From a virus, in IMG/VR virus record IMGVR_UViG_3300034684_000299, positions 121,438 through 185,437 of that record: DNA of 64,000 nucleotides. One strand, 5' to 3'. Positions 40,200 through 47,391 of this stretch are shown piece by piece. The notes beneath the pieces are model-generated. The model saw only the letters and a program-made list of their open reading frames with translations. It was not told the DNA's origin and did not search any database. The translations under genes were made by a program, and so were the position numbers. Positions within the stretch are counted from its first letter, which is position 1, and every line of letters begins with the position of its first letter.

Positions 40200-40328
40200 T
40201 TATTTATTAACCAAACCAGTTCCGTCTGCTCTACCCTGTCCAGGGCCTAATCCTCTGCCATGAGGACCTGTTCCGTCCCAGGGCCTAACCCTGCTTGTGC
40301 TGTTTTTTTTAAATAGATCTCTTAACAT
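40200..40328 (-). CDS. Tiny glycine-rich tag-type protein (42 aa)
   Basis: Starts MLRDLFKKN (tag variant), followed by a run rich in G, R and P (RPWDGTGPHGRGLGPGQGRA). SD CGGAGGTGCAAC. The glycine-rich part resembles the GPxGxGPxxGRGxG pattern of DUF5320-like small proteins and also the IGPGQG stretch in the 33637 protein. Too short for most ORF callers. Confidence 0.6.
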   Translation of the reverse strand: MLRDLFKKNSTSRVRPWDGTGPHGRGLGPGQGRADGTGLVNK

Positions 40329-40379
40329 GTTGCACCTCCGTTTTTTTCTATTTGTATGCGTAATTAAAGTGCCTTTAAC

Positions 40380-40856
40380 TTATGTTCTTGCATATTTTGG
40401 ATTTGTGGCTTGCAAATATTTAATTAAACTCTTTTTTTGTTCTTCTGGTGGTAACTGAAGTATACGTTTTAATTCTTCTTCAGGAATATTTTGAATAGCC
40501 TTTTTAAAATCTTTATTTATTTGGTTTTCAATAACTTTTTTACCTGCTAAGACACCTAAATTACTTCCCAAATAACCTGCTCCGGCTCCTACTAATGCAC
40601 CCGCTCCCATTTGAACAGGATCTATTCTACCGGGAATCGAACCACCAGGAACTACTTTAGCAGGAATTACTCCTTGATGAAGAGCACCTATTAAAGAGCC
40701 AAAGGCTGTTCCTGTTGCAATAGCAGATTTTTTCTTTCCTGGAAACAATTGATCAAATTCTTTCCATGTAGGATCGAATTTGACATTCTCATAATATGCT
40801 TGCTGTTCTGGGGTTAAATTGACTTTTGCTGTTTTAACAAATTCGTCTCTTACCAT
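40380..40856 (-). CDS. Tag-type glycine-zipper protein 3
   Basis: 158 residues. Tag MVRDEFVKTAKVNLTPEQQ; zipper segments ATGTAFGSLIGALHQG near 50 and GAGALVGAGAGYLGSNLGVLAG near 85; C-terminal block IPEEELKRILQLPPEEQKKS. Expressed from the extended -10 promoter at 40899-40907. Confidence 0.75.
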   Translation of the reverse strand: MVRDEFVKTAKVNLTPEQQAYYENVKFDPTWKEFDQLFPGKKKSAIATGTAFGSLIGALHQGVIPAKVVPGGSIPGRIDPVQMGAGALVGAGAGYLGSNLGVLAGKKVIENQINKDFKKAIQNIPEEELKRILQLPPEEQKKSLIKYLQATNPKYART

Positions 40857-40898
40857 ATTTTTCTCCCCTTTGTTTTTTAAGTAATATAATTCGATTTA

Positions 40899-40907
40899 AT
40901 TATAACA
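40899..40907 (-). promoter_or_regulatory. Extended -10 promoter (TGTTATAAT)
   Basis: Minus strand CCACATGTTATAATTAA. A 17-base block around it is identical to the one at 63641-63657 upstream of another late gene. Confidence 0.6.
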
Positions 40908-40984
40908 TGTGGATTAAACAATAAAAGTAAAAGTGGCTTTTGAAAGATTAAAAAATACCTTGTTATTAAGGAAATTTGTAATTA

Positions 40985-41111
40985 GGTAGTGGGGTAATGG
41001 CGCTACCGTGAACTAGTATTCACTATACTGGTTCATTGACCTTGGAGAAAGACTCCAAGCGACCATCAGAAAAGGCCGAGAAGAGGAAATTAGTCCTCTT
41101 CTCTTTTTTTT
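40985..41111 (+). ncRNA. Candidate plus-strand structured RNA with intrinsic terminator
   Basis: It lies in a 433-base gap between two minus-strand genes. Successive hairpins are GGTAGT/GCTACC (40985-41007), an 11-base stem TGAACTAGTAT/ATACTGGTTCA (about 41009-41035), CTTGGAG-aaaga-CTCCAAG (about 41041-41059) and a terminator GAGAAGAGGA/TCCTCTTCTC with eight T residues (41078-41111). The terminator orientation shows plus-strand transcription. A weak promoter (TTGAAA, 18 bases, TATTAA with TG upstream) lies at about 40938-40967. No ORF. Family not recognised. Confidence 0.65.
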
Positions 41112-41147
41112 ACAAATTTGAATAGAAAGAAGTAATTAAATAAAACA

Positions 41148-41172
41148 CTCTGCCTTAATTGGCAGAGCTTTT
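41148..41172. terminator. Bidirectional terminator
   Basis: CTCTGCC-ttaatt-GGCAGAG with CTTTTTG on the plus side and TGTTTTATTT on the minus side. It ends the minus-strand transcript of the 41290 gene. The rest of the gap (41173-41289) holds only a repeated TGTAGTGACA string at about 41204 and 41276. Confidence 0.7.
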
Positions 41173-41289
41173 TGCTTTTCCTTTTTTTTACTCTGTAGTG
41201 ACACTTTTTGTTTATCCTCTCCTAAGAGAGTACAAAACGAAATTGCTATTAAATCTATATTGCTGTTTTTCGGGGTGTAGTGACATTTT

Positions 41290-41616
41290 TCAGTAGAGGT
41301 TTCTCATTATGTATCCAAAAAAAGAGGCTTCGTTCTTGTTAAGATATTCTTCCATAGCTTCTTTTGCAACATCAGGAGGCATTTGTAATAGCTTCCTAAC
41401 TTCATCATCAGGTAGAAGATCTATCAATGAATCTATGGATTTTTTGTTGAATTTCATATCTAATACTTCCATCTCATAAGAATTTGGTTTCTTGCTTACA
41501 TCAGTAACAAAACTATATTCGTAAGGGTTCCGCGCTTTGAGTATGTGGTTCTTTAGCTTTTTTCTATCATCATTGAATATCCCCATGCCAATTTTAATAA
41601 ATTCATCCTTTATCAT
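41290..41616 (-). CDS. Tag-type protein without glycine zipper
   Basis: 108 residues. Tag MIKDEFIKIGMGIF, a charged middle (DDRKKLKNHILKARNPYEYS), and C-terminal block LPDDEVRKLLQMPPDVAKEA. The tag and tail are present without a hydrophobic zipper between them, which argues that the two end motifs are independent modules. SD AGGGGAGAACGAAA. Confidence 0.75.
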   Translation of the reverse strand: MIKDEFIKIGMGIFNDDRKKLKNHILKARNPYEYSFVTDVSKKPNSYEMEVLDMKFNKKSIDSLIDLLPDDEVRKLLQMPPDVAKEAMEEYLNKNEASFFGYIMRNLY

Positions 41617-41649
41617 TTTCGTTCTCCCCTCAATTATTTGTCTATTAAA

Positions 41650-41666
41650 GATAACAAATGTATACC
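41650..41666 (-). promoter_or_regulatory. Repeated late intergenic motif (GGTATACATTTGTTATC)
   Basis: Minus strand GGTATACATTTGTTATC upstream of the 41290 gene. Near-identical copies at 40181-40196, 39914-39930 and 39279-39293 (as GAATACATTTGTTATC), each 15-45 bases before a late start. Candidate late promoter. Confidence 0.5.
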
Positions 41667-41680
41667 TTTTTTTATTCCAA

Positions 41681-43645
41681 TTACATCTTGTAAGTCACCA
41701 AATAATTATATGTAAGATAGGCATTTGTTGGGTTTGATATTCTTATTTTCCTTCTTTTTCTTTCTATCCCATGTTCATCATAGTATATTTCTTCGTCATC
41801 TCCCTGTATCGGTAATCCTCCTCCTTCTATATCTCCTACTACTGTAACATGTATAAAGTCTATATTATCATACGGCATTAGATAGCTTTCCCCTGGTCCC
41901 AACGTTTTGGTTCCTATTCTTATTTGCGTTGGTATTATCGCATCTGCTGTACCGTTGTCATGGTATACATTCAATCCCGATACGTATTTTTGGTCTTCTG
42001 TTATATTGTTTTTGTTTCTGAATGTACTGTCCATTTCACCTGCTCTGTAATATCTTTCATCATGATTATGCCCTTCTAGAGCAAACTCTCCTATTTCTTT
42101 ACCGTCCAGTCTGAATGAAGCAACAGCCGTGTCTTCTTTTGATAAGTATTCTATTAGATTTCCTTCTTCATCATAATGGTCTGTATGCCCTTTTAATGCA
42201 AAGTCTTCCATTCCATACGTTTGTCCATTTATGTTGTCATAGAATCTTTCAGCACCCTGTGGAGTATCTGTTTGTTGCATGTATACATTATCATGATTGT
42301 GCCCTATTGCTGCAAAGTCTTCAGTAGTGTATAGCCTGTAAAAAGCGTTGTTTGTTTTGTCTACTAAATAAGGCAATCCATTTACGTATTCTATACTTGA
42401 TTTCGTTTTGTTGCTGACTAGTGTCGTTAATATCCCTAATAATTCAGGATCTGTTATCTTTTCTCCCAATATGTATCTAGCTTCTAAGTTTGGTAAGTCT
42501 TCTATCTTTACATATCCTTCATTGTCATGGTTGTGGTCTTTAGCCGCAAAGTCTTCTGGAAAGTATTTCTTCCCTGTGTCTTTGTCTATTAGACTTAATA
42601 CATCTTCTACCGCTTCATCTATTCTTACATACTGTTTATGGCTTTCATATACTTCCTCATGCCCTTCAGTTGCTATGTCTTCAGCCGAATGTGGCTCTTC
42701 ATTTTCATCTAGAATGTAATCTGCATACTGTGTTTCAGGCACTATGTACTTTATCCCATTCAACGGTTTGTCTTCTAAAATAGCATTCCTTTTGCCTTCA
42801 ACCGTGTTTGAACTGGAATTGATTATGTTTATGTTCAGCATGAGGTCATCAGCCCATTCTTCCATTTGCTCTATGTCTGCTTCTTGCAGTTTGTCTATAT
42901 TTAACGTTCCGTATATTAACTCTCCAAACTTGTAAATAGTATCAAATAGTTCTTTGGCATCATCAGTAGCATCTTCATCCATCATGTACATCGCATATTT
43001 CTGTCCTAATAGTCCAACAAGAGTCTTTGTATATTCCTTTACTAGAGAATCTTCCTTGGCTATGTTGTATATCACATCAAATGATTGATATTCCTCTATA
43101 TCATTGACTATTGCTCTTCTTTCAGTCTTCCATTGCTTAAACTTTTCTTTCATGTAAACACGCACACTGAAGATAGTAGCTAATAGGAAGAAATCTTCAA
43201 TTAATTGCTGTTTGTAACCGCTGCCGAAGCGATTTAATGCGGATTCTGGATCAGTGGTATTTATGTAAATATAAGGTAAAATTTTTGTGTTCGCAGAAGT
43301 CTGCACCCCGTAGAAACCCTGCATTAATTCAGCATAAAAGAAGGAAGTAGCAAAAGTTAGCTCATCGCTGTTTTGAGCGTAATCATCGGCTCCAGTGATA
43401 ATTTCCTTTAACTGCCGTAATAATTCATCGAATTTTAATCCATCAGAACTTTTCAAAGGATGGTCAGCAGGTAGAGGTTCCATATAAGTTAATAGGTATC
43501 CTTGCACACGCCCATTGTTATAATTAGCAAGTGTATAATCAATAGCCTGTTTAATCCCTTGGTAAGTAAGTTTAGTGGCTACTGAATTCATTGGAGGTAT
43601 ATATACTTTATAAGGGTTCAATATGTTTATATATTCATTTAACAA
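41681..43645 (-). CDS. Tail fibre protein with GHxHD repeats
   Basis: 654 residues, TTG start after AGGAAGTGA. The N-terminal 280 residues are a helical/mixed domain likely to attach to the baseplate. From about residue 320 there are repeated units of the form (D/E)FAxxGHxHDxxY: DIATEGHEEVY, DFAAKDHNHDNEGYV, DFAAIGHNHDNVYM, DFALKGHTDHYDEEG and EFALEGHNHDERYY. Such histidine-bearing repeats are typical of trimeric phage tail fibres, where HxH sites can bind metal ions along the shaft. The C-terminal 90 residues end in a beta-rich tip (GESYLMPYDNIDFIHVTVVG). It probably binds the host surface. Confidence 0.85.
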   Translation of the reverse strand: MLNEYINILNPYKVYIPPMNSVATKLTYQGIKQAIDYTLANYNNGRVQGYLLTYMEPLPADHPLKSSDGLKFDELLRQLKEIITGADDYAQNSDELTFATSFFYAELMQGFYGVQTSANTKILPYIYINTTDPESALNRFGSGYKQQLIEDFFLLATIFSVRVYMKEKFKQWKTERRAIVNDIEEYQSFDVIYNIAKEDSLVKEYTKTLVGLLGQKYAMYMMDEDATDDAKELFDTIYKFGELIYGTLNIDKLQEADIEQMEEWADDLMLNINIINSSSNTVEGKRNAILEDKPLNGIKYIVPETQYADYILDENEEPHSAEDIATEGHEEVYESHKQYVRIDEAVEDVLSLIDKDTGKKYFPEDFAAKDHNHDNEGYVKIEDLPNLEARYILGEKITDPELLGILTTLVSNKTKSSIEYVNGLPYLVDKTNNAFYRLYTTEDFAAIGHNHDNVYMQQTDTPQGAERFYDNINGQTYGMEDFALKGHTDHYDEEGNLIEYLSKEDTAVASFRLDGKEIGEFALEGHNHDERYYRAGEMDSTFRNKNNITEDQKYVSGLNVYHDNGTADAIIPTQIRIGTKTLGPGESYLMPYDNIDFIHVTVVGDIEGGGLPIQGDDEEIYYDEHGIERKRRKIRISNPTNAYLTYNYLVTYKM

Positions 43646-43662
43646 GACAAATCACTTCCTGT

Positions 43663-44082
43663 TTAGTCGGGTGATATTTCCAACAATAATTTTCTTAGAG
43701 TTTCTAAAGCAGAGTCCAGTTCTTGGTACAGATTGATATCCTTTTGTATTTCTGGTGTTTTGAGTAAGTATTCGCCGAATATGATGATCTTTAATATATT
43801 CTCTTCCAACTTTATTTCGTCTTCTAGCGATAGCAGATATGTATCTTCGTTTTCAAGATATGTAGAATATTCCTGGGATAATGTATTCAATGAATCTAAT
43901 AAGTCGTATGCAAACTCTTTTACATTAGTGACATCTGCCTTTTTGATTTTCTCATATGCCTTAGTTAAATTAGTAGTGTTTATTTTGTTTTCTTGATTTA
44001 AACTACTCAGGTGATAAAACAAGTATATTATGTTCACAATAAGTACGAAATAAAATAAGTCTATTCCTACAGATAGTATCAT
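43663..44082 (-). CDS. Small protein with N-terminal TM anchor
   Basis: 139 residues from the ATG at 44082 (AAAGGGG, spacing eight); the ORF reads further upstream from a GTG at 44172 that has no SD. TM helix at about 3-24 (LSVGIDLFYFVLIVNIIYLFYHL), then a helical domain. It sits between the tail fibre and baseplate-like genes. It could be a chaperone, spanin-like or baseplate accessory protein; nothing specific was recognised. Confidence 0.65.
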   Translation of the reverse strand: MILSVGIDLFYFVLIVNIIYLFYHLSSLNQENKINTTNLTKAYEKIKKADVTNVKEFAYDLLDSLNTLSQEYSTYLENEDTYLLSLEDEIKLEENILKIIIFGEYLLKTPEIQKDINLYQELDSALETLRKLLLEISPD

Positions 44083-44221
44083 CTTTCTTACCCCTTTCCT
44101 TGCATTTTTTCTGTGTTTTTTTACGTGATTAAAAGGTAATAATTTGCATATAAACGAAACCCTATTTAACACTCTTTTTTCTAAGTTATACTATTGGAGC
44201 TTAACTGATACAAAGGAATAC

Positions 44222-44548
44222 TTATTTTCTTTTGTTACCTTCTATTTCTTTTAGTCTTTCGATGATATCGAATTCTTCTTTTTCTTCTTGATTGTACTCT
44301 GTATTATGTAATTGTCTTAATGTAAGTGCTATTCCCTCGAATATTTTAGCTAACTGGTCCTCTTGTTTATCTACTTCTTGTATATCCTCAGTATAGAACA
44401 AGAAGATTTTAGAAAACATTTGGGCTACCTGTTCAGGTTCTATTACTTTAAGGAGAGTCCACATAGCAAATTTCAATAATTTAGCAGCTAGCCATTTTAA
44501 AGTAGTTTTGAATACATGAACATATAAGAAATCAAGAACTTTCACCAT
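44222..44548 (-). CDS. Small helical protein, late module
   Basis: 108 residues. Amphipathic or hydrophobic N-terminal helix (LYVHVFKTTLKWLAAKLLKFAMWTLLKVI), then an acidic helical tail (QEEKEEFDIIERLKEIEGNKRK). SD GGAGG with nine-base spacing. Unknown function. Confidence 0.65.
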   Translation of the reverse strand: MVKVLDFLYVHVFKTTLKWLAAKLLKFAMWTLLKVIEPEQVAQMFSKIFLFYTEDIQEVDKQEDQLAKIFEGIALTLRQLHNTEYNQEEKEEFDIIERLKEIEGNKRK

Positions 44549-44552
44549 CCCC

Positions 44553-45383
44553 CTATTCCTCCCTTAAAGAAATTAAAGAAATGATCGTTTCGCCTATTTC
44601 TTTTATTTCCCGCCCCAAAAAATTTTGGTCGACAAGTGTAGTAAGATCCAACACCATGTTATCGAACATGATACGTCTTGGGAAATTGAAATCATAATAT
44701 TGCCCATCATTATTAATTCTAACATAAATGAAATTGGTTGAAGGTGAATAGACTACAACCGTACCAGTAATTGGGAACCCCGGTGCACCCAGCAATATAT
44801 TTATATAATTCTGCATATTAGAGATCGTAAACAGTTTGTCTTTTAAATATACTGCGAGTTTTATTTGAGTAGCAAAATAGTCCCAAGTATCTAATTCTTG
44901 AGAATAAGTTAATAAATTGTTTGGCTCGTTTCGAATAAAATTATCGTATAATTTCATTATCATTGAATTGGCTATTTTGACTTCTTTGAATTCTAAAATT
45001 ACATCTGTTATTGGCTCATAATATTTAAAATCTATCTCCCATAAAGTGTCTTTTAATTGTGGGGATTCTGCACTATAAGTAGGTAAACCCCTGTCATTAA
45101 CCAACTTCCCTATCTCTTGCCCATCTCCATATAGTATTACTTCAGTGAATGTAAAAGGTATAGAAAGATCTATGTTTACTATCCCACCACTGTAGCTGAC
45201 ATAATTTTCTTTGTTCACATCAACCATCCATTTATTGTATTTCCAGTAATTTGGGATGTCTAATACAGATTTTATTCCCCGCATGGTTTTTAAATTGTTG
45301 TATATATCAGTCATCATTGTGTTAGCAGGTTCTATTAATTGATAAGATACTTCTTTAATTGTGTTTTCTTTGAATATACTCAT
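44553..45383 (-). CDS. Baseplate/tail-associated protein, unknown family
   Basis: 276 residues, mostly beta pattern (YVSYSGGIVNIDLSIPFTFTEVILYGDG), with an ILLGAPGFPITGTVVVYS segment near residue 200 that looks like the C-terminal domain of the next protein upstream. It lies in the tail operon. The SD (GGAGG at 45409-45413) is 25 bases from the ATG, with a GGTG/CACC hairpin between them. Confidence 0.65.
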   Translation of the reverse strand: MSIFKENTIKEVSYQLIEPANTMMTDIYNNLKTMRGIKSVLDIPNYWKYNKWMVDVNKENYVSYSGGIVNIDLSIPFTFTEVILYGDGQEIGKLVNDRGLPTYSAESPQLKDTLWEIDFKYYEPITDVILEFKEVKIANSMIMKLYDNFIRNEPNNLLTYSQELDTWDYFATQIKLAVYLKDKLFTISNMQNYINILLGAPGFPITGTVVVYSPSTNFIYVRINNDGQYYDFNFPRRIMFDNMVLDLTTLVDQNFLGREIKEIGETIISLISLREE

Positions 45384-45390
45384 TGTTAAC

Positions 45391-45413
45391 GGTGAATGTA
45401 CACCTAGCCTCCT
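45391..45413 (-). promoter_or_regulatory. SD - hairpin - start arrangement for the 45383 gene
   Basis: Minus strand GGAGG, then GGTG-tacatt-CACC, then GTTAACA and the ATG. The stem would shorten the apparent SD-start distance from 25 to about 10 bases. Confidence 0.55.
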
Positions 45414-45418
45414 CCCGA

Positions 45419-47041
45419 TTATTGGTTAGAAACTATCGGTTTCGGATCGATAGCCATTATTGCAAAATCAGTTGTTTTATCAAACGGAAACTCTCCAGAG
45501 AAGTCATCCATCTTTAAAGCATATTGTGGATTGGTCGTTGTTTTGGTGTATCTTCCCAGAGAATATGTATGAGCGGTTAGACTTATTTTATTTGCCGCCA
45601 AATTTTGTGCTCCGTTTGTTTTGAGTATTTGTACTAATCTGTTTATCGATATGTCATAAAAATGAGCTATTTCTGAGTTTACCCCTATATCAGAAATTAT
45701 TCCTGTGTATGTTCCAGTTAGTTGTGCAAATACTACAGGTCTGACTTTAACCATCAAGTCTATCCCTATTGGCACTATGTATGGATCATTTATTATCTTT
45801 TCTTTTATCTCTTTGTATTTTAAGGGCACTATGTACTGAATCGAAACTGAGGTTCCTGGATTAGTTTTAAAAAATATAAGTATTTTGTTTTTATCTGAGA
45901 ATGTATAACCTCTGTCTACACTTATATAAATGTAGTCTGTATTGTATTGCAAAATTTGCCCATTACTGTTGGTTATTGATTCTATCCCCAATATTGGAAG
46001 CATATCAGGTATCTGTTCAGGCGACATTTCTATGTAATATAAATCTTTGATAATAAAATTATCTGCATTGACATCAAAATATGTTCCCCACGCCGTTAAA
46101 TCAATATCTTCAACAGGATATTTGTAATCTTTCAGCGGATTGCCAAAACTTGGGAAATATGCAGAATCAGCAGTCATTACTTGCGTTCCCATTGTCGAAA
46201 TAGCATTTCCTACAAACGTCCTTAAACCGTATGTGTTTTCTGTATAATAAACATCAACTTTCCCGCCATCATGGAAAACTAATCCATCATCTGTCTGAGA
46301 TAAGTCCCTTATCATTAATATATCATCCGTTGATACGAATTCAACGTCTACATTGTGTTTGTCTTTTACATATTGTTTCATATTCTCTTTGTTGTATGTT
46401 TTGTAAACGGTAAAGCTATCAAACAATTTGTTTATTTTATCGTCTAAAGTTTCTGCATACCTACCTTCTTCTATCCCTACAATTATTCCTTTCTCAAATC
46501 CTTGTACCGTCAGAACATCTCCAGTTTTTAACTGTGATGCACCTATAGAATACGAATAAAACTTTTTCTTTCTCGATACAAAAGATGTACCTGACGATAT
46601 GAAATCAGAAGAAGAGAGTGTGAATTCAAAGTTTTTTAATACCGTATCACCACTGGTTATTATTATCGACCCGTCTGTGTATTTTTTCTTTGTTCCCAAT
46701 ATCTTTTGGTATTGTTCAGTATTGAGATATAGATCGACATAGTAAATCCATGGCGTTGCATATACCCCAGTGTATCCTTTTGTTCTTAAAAAGAAATCTA
46801 ATATCTCACTTCCGTTAGGTTCCTGATCCATTATCGTTCTCAACGTTTCTTTGTCTTCTATTCCGTAAGCTAAAGCTAAAAAATTGTTTAAATCAAAAAA
46901 TTCTTTTCTAGCTGTAGTATCTAAAAAATCAGCTATCGGTCTTATGAGATATTTGTAGTTTATAGACTCTTCATGCGTATCAAATCCTAAAGTTTTGTAT
47001 ATGTTCATTAACTGAGTTTTTGGATCGTAATATTTAAACAT
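45419..47041 (-). CDS. Probable baseplate wedge-type protein
   Basis: 540 residues, beta-rich. Starts FKYYDPKTQLMNIYKTLGFD and ends in YIVPIGIDLMVKVRPVVFAQLTGTYTGII...INRLVQILKTNGA. The VPIGIDLMVKVRPV-type strand pattern followed by a helical turn resembles the C-terminal region of baseplate J/gp6-like proteins. The resemblance is weak and by eye; position in the tail operon supports it. Confidence 0.5.
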   Translation of the reverse strand: MFKYYDPKTQLMNIYKTLGFDTHEESINYKYLIRPIADFLDTTARKEFFDLNNFLALAYGIEDKETLRTIMDQEPNGSEILDFFLRTKGYTGVYATPWIYYVDLYLNTEQYQKILGTKKKYTDGSIIITSGDTVLKNFEFTLSSSDFISSGTSFVSRKKKFYSYSIGASQLKTGDVLTVQGFEKGIIVGIEEGRYAETLDDKINKLFDSFTVYKTYNKENMKQYVKDKHNVDVEFVSTDDILMIRDLSQTDDGLVFHDGGKVDVYYTENTYGLRTFVGNAISTMGTQVMTADSAYFPSFGNPLKDYKYPVEDIDLTAWGTYFDVNADNFIIKDLYYIEMSPEQIPDMLPILGIESITNSNGQILQYNTDYIYISVDRGYTFSDKNKILIFFKTNPGTSVSIQYIVPLKYKEIKEKIINDPYIVPIGIDLMVKVRPVVFAQLTGTYTGIISDIGVNSEIAHFYDISINRLVQILKTNGAQNLAANKISLTAHTYSLGRYTKTTTNPQYALKMDDFSGEFPFDKTTDFAIMAIDPKPIVSNQ

Positions 47042-47061
47042 GTTAGCTACCCTGCCTTTCT

Positions 47062-47376
47062 CTATAGTTCTATTTCAATTAAATCGGTTTCTTCATTCTG
47101 ATTGGTTACCCTTAGTATGAATGTATTCTCTGTATCACCAAACTCTATTTGAGCATCACTTAACATTTCATTTGGTGTTTTGCCAAACGTTTTCATCGCA
47201 GATTTAATATTGTTTATTTCATTTTGAAATAGCAAATACATTTCTTGGGAACTGGTAGTTTCACTGTAATGTTTCATCACCCGTTCCAACAATGCTACAA
47301 GGAAATTGTTGGCTAAATAGGATATACCTTCTTGCTCTTCAAATTTATTTTTTTCAAAATTAAAAATTAAATTCAT
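47062..47376 (-). CDS. Small late protein, unknown
   Basis: 104 residues. SYLANNFLVALLERVMKHYSE helix, NNIKSAMKTFGKTPNEMLSDAQIEFGDTENTFILRVTN, acidic end. Size, position and helix-strand layout could fit a gp25-like baseplate protein, but no signature was recognised. SD GCGGGGGAAAGACT. Confidence 0.55.
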   Translation of the reverse strand: MNLIFNFEKNKFEEQEGISYLANNFLVALLERVMKHYSETTSSQEMYLLFQNEINNIKSAMKTFGKTPNEMLSDAQIEFGDTENTFILRVTNQNEETDLIEIEL

Positions 47377-47391
47377 AGTCTTTCCCCCGCT

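Noticed and set aside
42408-42719. Plus-strand ORFs inside the tail fibre gene
   Set aside because: Serine/leucine-rich antisense shadows with no SD, opposite a clearly coding minus-strand gene.
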